DNA of 64,000 nucleotides from Campylobacter jejuni (GCA_014305285.1 JACRSG010000001.1:392822-456821); one strand, 5' to 3'; counted from the stretch's first letter, positions 29,215 through 38,393 are shown. Numbers and translations are program-made. Notes: generated from the letters alone by a model not told the origin.

Positions 29215-30366
29215 ATGAATTTGATTCCAGAAATACTAGACTTACAAGGCGAATTTGAAAAAATTCGTCATCAAATTCATGAAAATCCTGAGCTTGGTTT
29301 TGATGAATTATGTACTGCAAAATTAGTGGTACAAAAATTAAAAGAATTTGGTTATGAGGTTTACGAAGGAATAGGAAAAACAGGTGTTGTGGGGGTTTTA
29401 AAAAAGGGAAATAACGATAAAAAAATAGGACTTCGTGCTGATATGGATGCTTTGCCTTTGCAAGAATGCACAAATTTGCCTTATAAAAGTAAAAAAGAAA
29501 ATGTAATGCATGCTTGTGGCCATGATGGACATACTACTTCTTTATTGCTTGCTGCAAAATATTTAGCAAGTCAGAATTTTAATGGTACGCTAAATCTTTA
29601 TTTTCAACCTGCTGAAGAGGGTTTAGGTGGTGCTAAGGCAATGATAGAAGATGGATTATTTGAAAAATTTGATAGCGATTATGTTTTTGGATGGCACAAT
29701 ATGCCTTTTGGTAGCGATAAGAAGTTTTATCTTAAAAAAGGTGCAATGATGGCTTCTTCGGATAGTTATAGTATTGAAGTTATTGGAAGAGGTGGTCATG
29801 GAAGTGCTCCAGAAAAAGCAAAAGATCCTATATATGCTGCTTCTTTACTTGTAGTGGCTTTGCAAAGCATAGTATCTCGCAATGTTGATCCTCAAAATTC
29901 TGCAGTCGTAAGTATAGGAGCTTTTAATGCAGGACATGCTTTTAATATTATTCCAGATAATGCGACGATTAAAATGAGTGTTAGAGCGTTAGATAATGAA
30001 ACTAGAAAGCTAACTGAAGAAAAAATTTATAAAATTTGTAAAGGCATTATGCAGGCCAATGATATAGAAATTCAAATCAATAAAAATGTTGTTGCACCAG
30101 TGACTATGAATAACGATGAAGCCGTAGATTTTGCTAGTGAGGTTGCAAAAGAACTATTTGGCGAAAAAAATTGTGAATTTAATCATCGTCCTTTAATGGC
30201 AAGCGAGGATTTTGGATTTTTTTGCGAAATGAAAAAATGTGCTTATGCTTTTTTAGAAAATGAAAACGAGATTTATTTACATAATTCTAGTTATGTTTTT
30301 AATGATAAGCTTTTAGCTAGAGCTGCAAGTTATTATGCGAGGTTGGCTTTAACATATTTAAAATAA
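29215..30366 (+). CDS. hipO: Hippurate hydrolase (M20 family)
   Basis: 383 aa. It splits hippurate into benzoate and glycine; this activity is the classic test for C. jejuni. Metal-binding residues are in HACGHDGH (99-106), the EE pair in FQPAEEGLGG near 136, and later histidines in YVFGWHNMPFG. I chose the ATG at 29215 because AAGGAGAAAA stands just ahead; the earlier in-frame start at 29170 lies inside the MFS gene. Full length with no damage. Confidence 0.97.
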   Translation: MNLIPEILDLQGEFEKIRHQIHENPELGFDELCTAKLVVQKLKEFGYEVYEGIGKTGVVGVLKKGNNDKKIGLRADMDALPLQECTNLPYKSKKENVMHACGHDGHTTSLLLAAKYLASQNFNGTLNLYFQPAEEGLGGAKAMIEDGLFEKFDSDYVFGWHNMPFGSDKKFYLKKGAMMASSDSYSIEVIGRGGHGSAPEKAKDPIYAASLLVVALQSIVSRNVDPQNSAVVSIGAFNAGHAFNIIPDNATIKMSVRALDNETRKLTEEKIYKICKGIMQANDIEIQINKNVVAPVTMNNDEAVDFASEVAKELFGEKNCEFNHRPLMASEDFGFFCEMKKCAYAFLENENEIYLHNSSYVFNDKLLARAASYYARLALTYLK

Positions 30367-30369
30367 AAA

Positions 30370-31110
30370 CTAATCTAGAATTTCAAGCACAATTTCTTCC
30401 TTTAAATCTTTAATTTGAATTTCTTTGAGTTTTAGGTTTAAAGGAAGGTTTACTAAAAGCTCTTTATTATTTTTTGCTTGGTTTTTTGCGCTTATGGAGA
30501 GTAAAATTCCCCTGTAAGCTTTAGCAAAATGACTGATGACTTTACCATTTTTTACAAATTTATAAGTGTAAAATTTCTTTTTTGGGGCATAGAATTTATC
30601 ATAAAATCCTGCCCTAAGATCAATTATTTCTTCATTTTCCAAGTACTCATCTAAGGCTTTACTAAAATGTTCTTTATAAAATTTTTCTATGGCAAAATTT
30701 CCTATTTTAGCCCCTTGTTTGAATTTATAAAAAGGTAGGGTATCGCTAGCTCTTACAACGCCAAAAAGATTAGAAAATATAAGAGTGTTTTCTAAAATAT
30801 AAGTTTGGCTTTTTGCATCTAAGGCTTTAAAATTAAGATATTCATAACTTACTCCATTATAAAGCATTATAGCTTTTTGAGTGGGAGCTTGTTTTAAATC
30901 GTGCTTAAATTTATTGATTTCATTTTCGTTTTTAATACCAAAAAGTTCTTGTAAATTTTGCAAACTTGCGTTTTTGATAAATTCTTCATAATGCTTTAAA
31001 GCTTCCATTCTATAAGGAAATAATTCTTTAAATATAAATGAGTTTTTATTGATGGGGTTTTTTGCACAATTTTCATTTTTGCTTTCACTAGGGGAGAATA
31101 AAATTTTCAT
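30370..31110 (-). CDS. YaaA/DUF328 family peroxide-stress protein
   Basis: 246 aa. The start KILFSPSESKN and the ANN/LYNGVSYEYL region (MLYNGVSYEYLNF) are typical of the YaaA family, which limits free iron and DNA damage under hydrogen peroxide. I chose the ATG at 31110 because AAAGG precedes it; the longer start at 31128 has no ribosome site. C-terminal VISHFAKAYRG is also conserved. Convergent with hipO, three bases away. Confidence 0.88.
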   Translation of the reverse strand: MKILFSPSESKNENCAKNPINKNSFIFKELFPYRMEALKHYEEFIKNASLQNLQELFGIKNENEINKFKHDLKQAPTQKAIMLYNGVSYEYLNFKALDAKSQTYILENTLIFSNLFGVVRASDTLPFYKFKQGAKIGNFAIEKFYKEHFSKALDEYLENEEIIDLRAGFYDKFYAPKKKFYTYKFVKNGKVISHFAKAYRGILLSISAKNQAKNNKELLVNLPLNLKLKEIQIKDLKEEIVLEILD

Positions 31111-31201
31111 TTTAGCCTTTTTTGTCAATGTTGTGAAAACATTAAGAGCAAAGAATTTAATCTTGCTTTTAATGTTTTTGAAGTTTTTATCATTTTAAAA
31201 T

Positions 31202-32320
31202 TTAAAATGACACTCCGCCCATTAGAATAGAAAACATGATAAATGGAAGTATAATTTTTAAAGCTTCCGTGGCATCTTGATTGTTGATGCTTAGTTTTTC
31301 TATACTGTCAATTCCTTGTGTGCTGTAGTCACTAACAGGGATGTTTTTAAATTTTAAATGAAGATTGAGTTTATAATCATCGTTTTGAGTGATATTACTT
31401 AAAATAGTTAAAGCTTTATCAAAGATTAATACTTGTTCTTCATTTTGGCTTTGAGCTTTTAAGGTTTGTAAATTTTCTTTAGCTGTTGTTATGTAGTTAT
31501 TAAACACGCCTTTGGTTTTAAGGGTTGAATCAATTTTAAAATTGTTTAAGATAATGTATTTTTGGATTGTATTGCTAAAATCTGAAGCTTGTGCATAGTT
31601 TGCTATACTAAGAAGTTCATTGATAGCTTGTTTATTCATACTTAAAGTTTGAGTGTTAAATTTTATACCCTTAGAGTCAAGGTAATTAAGCAAATCTTCT
31701 TTTAGATTTATATTTACATTTGTATTGAAATTTAATTTTGTATTATAAAATTTTATATCAAGATTATCTAGATAGTTGTTTTCTTGTTTGTTGATGGAGT
31801 TATCAAATGATAAAGTATAAGAATCTGAGCTTAATTTATTGATAAAAGAGTTGATTTTTGGATCTTGTTGAAATAAGCTTGCATTGATGTCACTAACAAC
31901 TTTTTCTCCGAGTTTAAAATTTTTAAAAACCAAATTTGATTGTATACTTTTTTGGTTTTTAAAAAGATCGTTGTAATATTCTTTAATGCTAATTGATGTA
32001 TTTGCCTCTCTTTTGTAAATTTCATTTGAACGAAATTTGATATTTTTTGCTTGAAATAGTTCTTGGTATTCATCGTTATTATCTTTTGCAAGAGTTTTGA
32101 AATTTGGGCTTAAGCATGTTATAAAATTACCATCTGCATTGCATTTAAAATCAGAAAATTCAATTTTTATTCCAGAATCCTGAGAAAGGCTTGCAATTTC
32201 TTGTTTTACTGTTTGATTGAGTCGATTTTCATATTTTTTAACTGTTTTTTCATCTATGGAATTTCCGCAAGCTGAAAACAAAACAGCTATTCCAATAGAA
32301 AGAAAAATGCCTTTTTTCAT
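31202..32320 (-). CDS. jlpA: JlpA surface lipoprotein
   Basis: 372 aa. Signal peptide with lipobox FSAC (cysteine 18) makes it a lipoprotein. The body is rich in Asn, Lys and Ser, with the known JlpA fold of large curved beta sheets. JlpA of C. jejuni is described as an adhesin binding Hsp90alpha on epithelial cells. The last residues ([19 protein letters not shown]) are unusually hydrophobic. The gene is monocistronic with AAGGAGAAAACT as ribosome site. It seems more divergent than core neighbours, judged from memory. Confidence 0.93.
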   Translation of the reverse strand: MKKGIFLSIGIAVLFSACGNSIDEKTVKKYENRLNQTVKQEIASLSQDSGIKIEFSDFKCNADGNFITCLSPNFKTLAKDNNDEYQELFQAKNIKFRSNEIYKREANTSISIKEYYNDLFKNQKSIQSNLVFKNFKLGEKVVSDINASLFQQDPKINSFINKLSSDSYTLSFDNSINKQENNYLDNLDIKFYNTKLNFNTNVNINLKEDLLNYLDSKGIKFNTQTLSMNKQAINELLSIANYAQASDFSNTIQKYIILNNFKIDSTLKTKGVFNNYITTAKENLQTLKAQSQNEEQVLIFDKALTILSNITQNDDYKLNLHLKFKNIPVSDYSTQGIDSIEKLSINNQDATEALKIILPFIMFSILMGGVSF

Positions 32321-32470
32321 AGTTTTCTCCTTAAAAAATTTTAAAAAAAGATTATATCTTTTTTTACTTAAGATTTAAACAATACCGAAAGAGAGGCGAG
32401 ATTAATTACATTTTTACACATTAAGAAAATCTTTTTAGTTTGTTTTAAATGCATTATTTATAATTTTAAG

Positions 32471-32476
32471 TATAAT
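32471..32476 (+). promoter_or_regulatory. Predicted -10 box for cjaA
   Basis: TATAAT in an AT-rich run, giving a leader of about 57 bases before the cjaA ATG. No -35 seen. Confidence 0.45.
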
Positions 32477-32539
32477 TAGCTTTGCAATTATTATATATTT
32501 TTGCAATAGCTTAAAGCTTATTTTAAAGAAAGGAAACAT

Positions 32540-33379
32540 ATGAAAAAAATACTTCTAAGTGTTTTAACGGTCTTTGTTGCAGTAGTATTGGCTGCTTGTG
32601 GAGGAAATTCTGACTCTAAAACTTTAAATTCTCTTGATAAGATCAAGCAAAATGGAGTTGTTAGGATTGGGGTATTTGGCGATAAACCACCTTTTGGTTA
32701 TGTAGATGAAAAAGGAAATAATCAAGGCTATGATATAGTTTTAGCTAAACGCATAGCAAAAGAACTTTTTGGGGATGAAAATAAGGTGCAATTTGTTCTT
32801 GTTGAAGCAGCAAATAGGGTTGAGTTTTTAAAATCAAATAAAGTAGATATTATTTTGGCTAATTTTACTCAAACTCCAGAAAGAGCTGAGCAGGTTGATT
32901 TTTGCTTGCCTTATATGAAAGTGGCTTTAGGCGTAGCTGTACCAAACGATAGTAATATTAGTAGTGTGGAAGATTTAAAAGATAAAACCTTACTTTTAAA
33001 TAAAGGTACAACAGCAGATGCGTATTTTACACAAAATTACCCTAATATAAAAACTTTAAAATATGATCAAAATACTGAAACTTTTGCTGCTTTGATCGAT
33101 AAAAGAGGTGATGCTTTAAGTCATGATAATACTTTGCTCTTTGCTTGGGTGAAAGATCATCCTGATTTTAAAATGGGTATTAAAGAGCTAGGCAATAAAG
33201 ATGTTATCGCACCAGCAGTTAAAAAAGGTGATGAAGAGCTTAAAAAATTTATCGATAATTTGATCATCAAACTAGGTCAAGAGCAGTTTTTTCACAAGGC
33301 TTATGATGAAACTTTAAAAGCTCATTTTGGAGACGATGTTAAGGCTGATGATGTAGTGATTGAAGGTGGAAAAATTTAA
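32540..33379 (+). CDS. cjaA: CjaA, cysteine-binding ABC solute-binding lipoprotein
   Basis: 279 aa. Lipobox LAAC (cysteine near 20) and a SBP family 3 fold: VVRIGVFGDKPPFGYVDEKG, then GYDIVLAKRIAKELFGD, and the ligand-binding NFTQTPERAEQVDFC. CjaA (Cj0982) is an immunodominant antigen shown to bind cysteine. It has a strong ribosome site (AAAGGAAAC). A hairpin follows the stop and separates it from cjaB. The permease and ATPase genes are not in the window. Confidence 0.95.
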   Translation: MKKILLSVLTVFVAVVLAACGGNSDSKTLNSLDKIKQNGVVRIGVFGDKPPFGYVDEKGNNQGYDIVLAKRIAKELFGDENKVQFVLVEAANRVEFLKSNKVDIILANFTQTPERAEQVDFCLPYMKVALGVAVPNDSNISSVEDLKDKTLLLNKGTTADAYFTQNYPNIKTLKYDQNTETFAALIDKRGDALSHDNTLLFAWVKDHPDFKMGIKELGNKDVIAPAVKKGDEELKKFIDNLIIKLGQEQFFHKAYDETLKAHFGDDVKADDVVIEGGKI

Positions 33380-33380
33380 C

Positions 33381-33399
33381 AAAGGGCTTTTTGCCCTTT
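33381..33399 (+). terminator. Hairpin between cjaA and cjaB
   Basis: AAAGGGC and GCCCTTT pair around five T bases. The T run after the stem is short, so this may be a partial terminator that keeps cjaA mRNA more abundant than cjaB. Confidence 0.55.
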
Positions 33400-33420
33400 A
33401 TATTGATTTAGGATAAAATT

Positions 33421-34668
33421 ATGGAAAAAAAATACAAAAATATTATTTATGCTTCTTTGGGTGGAATTTTAGAATTTTATGATTTTGTACTTTTTGCATT
33501 TTTTTTGGATATTTTTGCTAAGGTATTCTTTCCGCACAATGATACCTTTTGGATGCAGATAAATGCTTATATAGCCTTTGGTGCTGCTTATTTAGCGCGT
33601 CCTTTTGGTTCTATTGTGATGGCACATTTTGCTGATAGATATGGAAGAAAGAATATTTTTTATATTTCTATGCTTTTGATGGTTTTGCCTAGTTTTGCTT
33701 TAGCTTTTTTGCCAAGTTATGAAAGTATAGGTATATTTGCTACTTTGATTTTATTTGCTATTCGTATTTTGCAAGGTTTGGCTGTTGGAACTGAGGTGAG
33801 TGGAGCTTGGATTTATGTGAGTGAATTTGTCAAAGGGCGTCAAATTCCTTTAGTCCTTGGTTTTATTTCAGCGACTTTAACTATAGGTTTATTGCTGGGA
33901 AATATCGCTACTTTAGGCATAAGGACTTATTTTACTCCAGAAGAAGTTCAAAGCTATGCTTGGAGAATTCCTTTTATTATAGGAGGATTTTTTGGAATTT
34001 TAGCTTTGTTTTTAAGAAATAAACTCAATGAAACTCCAGAATTTGTAAAAGTTCAAAATGAAAAGAAAATTTTAAATTTTCCATTGTTTGAAGCTTTAAA
34101 AACGCATAAAATGAGCATGCTTGTTTGTTTTTTAATGACTATCGTTTTAACAAGCGGTGTCGCCACTTTGATGATTTTACCGAAGTATTTTGAAAGTCTT
34201 TTAGCTATGAGTAAAACTTCTGCTTTATGGGTGCAAAATTTTGCTATTTTAGCAGTGATTTTTGGAGCTTTATTTCAAGGTTTTTTAGCAAGTAAATGGG
34301 GAAGCTATAGGATTTGCTCTATTTTTAGTATAGCTTTTGTTGTTTTTGGTGTGCTTTTTAGTTTTTATGATGAGAATTTTTTATTTTATTTTTTACTGGC
34401 TTGTTTTGCACAAGGCATTATCACTTTCGCGCCTGTTTTTATGACGCAAATTTTCAAAAGCGAACTTAAATTTAGCGGGCTTAGTTTTGCTTATAATATT
34501 TCTTATGCGATTTTAGGGTTTTTAACCCCTTTTATAGTTAATGCTTTTTATAAAGAGTATTTGGGTATTTATCTTGCGATAGTGGGATTTTGCTCCTTGC
34601 TCTGCGTATTTTTGCTAAAGCGCGTTTTTTCAAGAAGCAAGGTTAAAGAATTAAGCGTTGTCTTTTAA
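33421..34668 (+). CDS. cjaB: CjaB, MFS transporter of the proline/betaine type
   Basis: 415 aa, twelve helices. Metabolite:H+ symporter family signature: GGILEFYDFVLFAFF, then ARPFGSIVMAHFADRYGRKN, and LQGLAVGTEVSGAW. These match ProP/shikimate-type carriers; the substrate of CjaB is not known. It starts 41 bases after cjaA with GGATAAAATT ahead. The 3' end overlaps pepD by 18 bases in convergent orientation. Confidence 0.92.
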   Translation: MEKKYKNIIYASLGGILEFYDFVLFAFFLDIFAKVFFPHNDTFWMQINAYIAFGAAYLARPFGSIVMAHFADRYGRKNIFYISMLLMVLPSFALAFLPSYESIGIFATLILFAIRILQGLAVGTEVSGAWIYVSEFVKGRQIPLVLGFISATLTIGLLLGNIATLGIRTYFTPEEVQSYAWRIPFIIGGFFGILALFLRNKLNETPEFVKVQNEKKILNFPLFEALKTHKMSMLVCFLMTIVLTSGVATLMILPKYFESLLAMSKTSALWVQNFAILAVIFGALFQGFLASKWGSYRICSIFSIAFVVFGVLFSFYDENFLFYFLLACFAQGIITFAPVFMTQIFKSELKFSGLSFAYNISYAILGFLTPFIVNAFYKEYLGIYLAIVGFCSLLCVFLLKRVFSRSKVKELSVVF

Positions 34669-35919
34669 AACTTCAAAAACAACTTTAGATATTTTTTCAA
34701 CCGAAGCGATTTCACAGTGCTCATCAGTTGAATGAGGATTGTGGATATTGGGGCCTATAGAAGCACATAAAAGCTTTTGTTTTTTTTCTATAATGCCACA
34801 TTCAAGCCCTGCATGGATAGCTGAAACTTTGGCATTAGGTGATACTTTTTTAAGCGCTTTAAAAACCATATCACTAAGTGCGTTTGGTTTGCCTTCCCAA
34901 GGTGGATAGAAATTAAAACTTCTTACTTTAAAATCGAAAGCCTTGAAAAATTCTAAAGTTTCAAATTCTACTTGCTTAAGCCCATCAAGCAGATTAGATC
35001 TTGCAAAAAGTGCGAATTCGATTTGTTTATCTTGCATTTTTAGAGTAGCTAGGTTAATGCTTGTTTGAACTATGCCTAGATTTTCATCATAAGCTCTAAC
35101 TCCATGAGTAAAAGAATTAATAAGACTTAAAAGTTTTTTGCTTTGATCACAAATTTCAAATTCGCCTTCTTCTTTAAATTTGCATTTTATCCAGTCGTTG
35201 CTCTTTATTTCATTTTTAAAATGCACTAAAGCTTTGGCGTGTTTAGGTATAGAATTGATTCTTTCTCCACCTTCAAAAGAAATGATTTCTCCTCCATTTT
35301 CTTGTATAAATTTAGCCATTTCTTTGATGGAACTTTTTTCATTGCGTATGATATTTATCCCTGAGTGTCCACCTTTAAAATTTTGCGCACAAAGCTCATA
35401 AATTTTACCCTTTTTTCTAAGAGTATTAAAAGGCAAACTAGCTTCTATGTCCACTCCCCCTGCACAGCCTATCATGATCTCATCATCGCTTTCATGATCT
35501 AAATTTAAAAGCATTTTAGATTCTAAAGTGTGATCGAATGAATTCACTCCCATGAGTCCTACTTCTTCATCGTTTGTAAAAAGACATTCTAAATTTTCAA
35601 ATTCAGTCATAGCACTCATCATGATGGCTATGCCTATACCATTATCCGCGCCAAGACTTGAATTTTTGGCTCTTAAAAAGCCATTTTCTTCATAAACTTC
35701 TAAGTTTGGTGCATCGCCCATGCAGACCATATCATAATGACTTTGTAAGCAAATTTTTGGCTTGCCTTTTATGGCATGGATATTTCCTGCCTTATCTACA
35801 CTTACCTTAAAGCCTTTATTTTTGGCATAAGAGCTTAAGAATTCTTTCATTTGTTCTGTTTCATAACTACAATGAGGAATTTTGCATAATTGTTTAAAAT
35901 TTTCTATAACATTTTGCAT
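34651..35919 (-). CDS. pepD: M20 family aminoacyl-histidine dipeptidase
   Basis: 422 aa, shorter than E. coli PepD (485). Metal sites: LQSHYDMVC (His, Asp), NSSLGADNGIG, TNDEEVGLMG (catalytic Glu), LDHESDDE, and the C-terminal HAGLECG. The lid domain lies between. It cleaves Xaa-His dipeptides and others in the cytoplasm. The minus-strand ribosome site AAAGGAGATAAA is strong. It overlaps the end of cjaB. Confidence 0.93.
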   Translation of the reverse strand: MQNVIENFKQLCKIPHCSYETEQMKEFLSSYAKNKGFKVSVDKAGNIHAIKGKPKICLQSHYDMVCMGDAPNLEVYEENGFLRAKNSSLGADNGIGIAIMMSAMTEFENLECLFTNDEEVGLMGVNSFDHTLESKMLLNLDHESDDEIMIGCAGGVDIEASLPFNTLRKKGKIYELCAQNFKGGHSGINIIRNEKSSIKEMAKFIQENGGEIISFEGGERINSIPKHAKALVHFKNEIKSNDWIKCKFKEEGEFEICDQSKKLLSLINSFTHGVRAYDENLGIVQTSINLATLKMQDKQIEFALFARSNLLDGLKQVEFETLEFFKAFDFKVRSFNFYPPWEGKPNALSDMVFKALKKVSPNAKVSAIHAGLECGIIEKKQKLLCASIGPNIHNPHSTDEHCEIASVEKISKVVFEVLKDNA

Positions 35920-35986
35920 TTTATCTCCTTTGTTTTGATAAAATTATGGCATATTTTTTAAAATTTAAAGGCAAAATGATTAAAAA

Positions 35987-36514
35987 ATGAGAATAAATCA
36001 TAAAAAATTATTTAATCTAAGAAAATTATTAAGTGATCCAAAGAAACTTTTTTCTGTATTAATCTTCACTCTTATAGTTGTTTTTATTCAAAACTATATT
36101 GCCCAAAATTCTAGTTTTGAAGGAAAAGTAATTAGAGTTATTGATGGAGATACTATAGAAGTTAATCATGAAAACAAACTCGCTAGAATAAGATTTTTTG
36201 GTATAGATGCACCAGAATTTAAACAAAGTTTTGGAAAGCAATCAAAAGAAGCTTTAAGTAGAATTTTAAGCGGTAAACAAGTTGAAATTATTTATAAAAA
36301 TAAAGATACTTATGGTAGAATTGTTGCTATTGTAAAGCTTAATGATGTTGATATTAATCGATTTTTAGTAAGTCAAGGCTATGCTTGGGCTGATACTTAT
36401 TATAGTAATGCTTATATCAAAGAACAAGAAAATGCTAAGAAAAATCATTTAGGTCTTTGGAAAGAGAGTAATCCTATAGAGCCTTATAAATGGAGAAAAC
36501 ACAATAAATTCTAA
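35987..36514 (+). CDS. Thermonuclease-like (SNase) protein with N-terminal membrane anchor
   Basis: 175 aa. One membrane helix (VLIFTLIVVFIQNYIA) near 24-40, then the nuclease domain: VIRVIDGDTIEV, RIRFFGIDAPE (catalytic Arg and Asp), and DTYGRIVAIV. The catalytic set Asp, Arg, Glu, Arg of staphylococcal nuclease appears complete. Extracytoplasmic, membrane-bound Ca2+-dependent nuclease, similar to Cj0979c, which is associated with extracellular DNA breakdown and with limiting natural transformation in some strains. The start is ATG at 35987 with weak ribosome signal. The small lipoprotein gene follows by eight bases. Confidence 0.9.
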   Translation: MRINHKKLFNLRKLLSDPKKLFSVLIFTLIVVFIQNYIAQNSSFEGKVIRVIDGDTIEVNHENKLARIRFFGIDAPEFKQSFGKQSKEALSRILSGKQVEIIYKNKDTYGRIVAIVKLNDVDINRFLVSQGYAWADTYYSNAYIKEQENAKKNHLGLWKESNPIEPYKWRKHNKF

Positions 36515-36522
36515 GGAAAAAC

Positions 36523-36696
36523 ATGAAAAAATATACTTTAATAATACTATTAGCTTTAGGAATTTCTGGATGTTTTGTAAATGAAAGAGGGATTTCAAAT
36601 CGTTTTTATGATGACTGCAAAGAGTATTATGATGGAAGCGGAACTTATCGCAAGGATTGCCCAAAAAATTGGGTGGATATTAAAATGACTCCTTGA
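36523..36696 (+). CDS. Small lipoprotein (57 aa)
   Basis: MKKYTLIILLALGISGC with lipobox ISGC (C17), then 40 residues containing a second and third cysteine (DDCKEYYDGSGTYRKDC), which could form a disulfide. Ribosome site AAGGAAAAAC is strong. It ends exactly where the convergent hotdog gene's stop begins (no spacer). Function unknown; it appears to be Cj0978c. Confidence 0.82.
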   Translation: MKKYTLIILLALGISGCFVNERGISNRFYDDCKEYYDGSGTYRKDCPKNWVDIKMTP

Positions 36697-37275
36697 TTAT
36701 TTTCCACCTACAGAGGTCATTAATGCAGCTGCTACGGCTTCTGGATTCTTGATTTTGGTGCCTTGTTCTTGATTTTCTGTAGGTTTAACAGTGTTAAGTG
36801 GTGGACGCTTGAGTTTAAATATATGCTCATCAGTGCTAACAACTTGTATCGTTCCTTCAAACATTTTAATTTCTTTAACATACCCAACCACTTTTACATC
36901 TCTTTTTTTAGAGGTTTCATCAAAAAGTGCATGAGCTTCAAGCTCCAAAACATCACCTAATTTAAGCGGAGCATAAAAAAAACATTTTGATCCAATAATC
37001 ACTGAAAATTCTTTATTGATAGAGGCTTGTGCTACATAGTTTGCCGCAGCGAAAATAAAAGCATCAAAAATCAATCCTTGATCATCTGCTATCATTTCGC
37101 TTGTAGTTATTAAAATCGATTTGGCATAGTTTTTATCAATTTCGATAATGGTTCCAGCAAGCGAGGTATTTAATTCAAGACAAGTGAGTAATTCTGCTCT
37201 AGCACGAGATATATCTTCTACAGATACGTATTCTTCAAGTTGTGCATATTCTTCAAAATTATCTTTTTTTGCCAT
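36697..37275 (-). CDS. Hotdog-fold protein of the sigma-28 regulon (Cj0977-like)
   Basis: 192 aa. The central 60-160 region (GLIFDAFIFAAANYVAQASI, FFYAPLKLGDVLELEA) fits a hotdog fold related to acyl-CoA thioesterase and FapR-type regulators. No catalytic Asp/Glu set is certain. Cj0977 of C. jejuni has a solved hotdog structure, is under FliA (sigma-28) control and is needed for invasion although motility stays normal. A sigma-28-like promoter is present upstream at 37324-37350. It follows cmoB but has its own promoter. Confidence 0.9.
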   Translation of the reverse strand: MAKKDNFEEYAQLEEYVSVEDISRARAELLTCLELNTSLAGTIIEIDKNYAKSILITTSEMIADDQGLIFDAFIFAAANYVAQASINKEFSVIIGSKCFFYAPLKLGDVLELEAHALFDETSKKRDVKVVGYVKEIKMFEGTIQVVSTDEHIFKLKRPPLNTVKPTENQEQGTKIKNPEAVAAALMTSVGGK

Positions 37276-37323
37276 ATTTAACCTTTAAATTCTACTTATC
37301 TACTTCAAAATATCTAAATTTCA

Positions 37324-37350
37324 ATATCGACAAAAAAGAAAAAGAATTTA
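37324..37350 (-). promoter_or_regulatory. Sigma-28 (FliA) promoter for the hotdog gene
   Basis: On the minus strand TAAA (37347-37350), then a 15-base spacer, then GTCGATAT (37324-37331). This matches the flagellar consensus TAAA-N15-GCCGATAA in arrangement and six of eight bases of the -10. It sits in the 72-base gap after cmoB, overlapping the cmoB end. Confidence 0.75.
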
Positions 37351-38238
37351 TATCTTAATGCGTACATAAACTCTTTTAGGTGCTTCATAACCTTCGATGG
37401 TAAGATTTTTATCCTTTGGATCTAGAAAATTTTCCAATGAAAAAGAGTCTATCCATTCTGTTTTTCTTTGTTCGTTTTCATCGGTTTTTTTTGTAGCTAA
37501 AACTTCAAATTCTTTAAATCCTGCTCTTTCGCACCAGTTTTTTAATGTACTAATGCTTGGTATAAAATAAATATTTGGAATTTTAGAATAAGTTTTATTA
37601 GGAACTAGGGCGATTTCTCTTTCATCTTCTATGTATATAGTATCTAAAAAAACTACTCCATTTTTATTAAGTCCTGCTTTTAAATCTTTTAGCATTTTTA
37701 TAGGATCACTTCTGTGATAAATCACGCCAAGACAGAAAATCACATCAAATTTTAAAACATAATTTGGCAAATTTTGTACACCCAAAAGTTCATATTCTAT
37801 AGGAGTTTTAGCTAAAGCGTTAATGAATTCAAACTGCAAACGATATTTGATAGAAGGATCAAAACCTATGAGTTTTACAGGATTAAATTCAAGCATTTTA
37901 AACATATAATAACCATTATTACATCCTATATCAGCAATGCATTTTTGAGAAATTTCATTCATAAAAGGTTTTAGAATATTAAATTTAATAAAACTTTGCC
38001 ATTCTGTGTCGATGAAAAGATCATCTATTTTAAAAGGACCCTTTCTCCATGGTTTGAGTTCTTTTGCTATAGCTAAGATTTCATCTTTGGCTTGAGAATT
38101 TGTAGATAAATTTATGCTTTCGCTTAAAGAAAAATTACAAGCAAGATTGAGTTGTTTAAGTTCTTGAATTTTAGCGTATAAGGGGTGGTTTAGAAATTGT
38201 TTTTCGAGTAAATTTTCTTGCATTTTTATCCTTGACAT
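37348..38238 (-). CDS. cmoB: tRNA U34 carboxymethyltransferase CmoB
   Basis: 296 aa. It uses carboxy-SAM to make cmo5U34 in tRNA wobble position. SAM-type motif DIGCNNGYYMFKML near 115-128, DTIYIEDEREIALVPN block, and the CmoB-specific RKGPF (LKPWRKGPFKIDD) and EWQSFIKF near 70. Slightly shorter than E. coli CmoB (323). A palindrome containing an extended -10 lies just upstream. The cmoA partner is not in the window. Confidence 0.9.
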   Translation of the reverse strand: MSRIKMQENLLEKQFLNHPLYAKIQELKQLNLACNFSLSESINLSTNSQAKDEILAIAKELKPWRKGPFKIDDLFIDTEWQSFIKFNILKPFMNEISQKCIADIGCNNGYYMFKMLEFNPVKLIGFDPSIKYRLQFEFINALAKTPIEYELLGVQNLPNYVLKFDVIFCLGVIYHRSDPIKMLKDLKAGLNKNGVVFLDTIYIEDEREIALVPNKTYSKIPNIYFIPSISTLKNWCERAGFKEFEVLATKKTDENEQRKTEWIDSFSLENFLDPKDKNLTIEGYEAPKRVYVRIKI

Positions 38239-38240
38239 TT

Positions 38241-38272
38241 GCTTTTAATGCTAAAATTATAGCATTAAAAGC
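38241..38272 (-). promoter_or_regulatory. Palindrome with extended -10 box upstream of cmoB
   Basis: A perfect inverted repeat: 13 bases at 38241-38253 pair with 38260-38272 around six bases. On the minus strand the sequence TGCTATAAT (TATAAT at 38256-38261) falls inside it, an extended -10 element directly ahead of the cmoB ribosome site AAGGA. It could be an operator dimer site or a 5' RNA hairpin. Confidence 0.6.
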
Positions 38273-38393
38273 TTTTATGGCAATATAAATTATATGCATT
38301 AAACATTTGATTAAAAACAAAAATAAAACTTAAAAATACTTCCAAAAACTCACAAAACTTTAGAACTATAATCATCATTCAGTTTGTATTTCT

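Noticed and set aside
29126..29473. 115-codon minus-strand frame opposite the MFS/hipO junction
   Set aside because: Overlaps two well-supported plus-strand genes and has no ribosome site.
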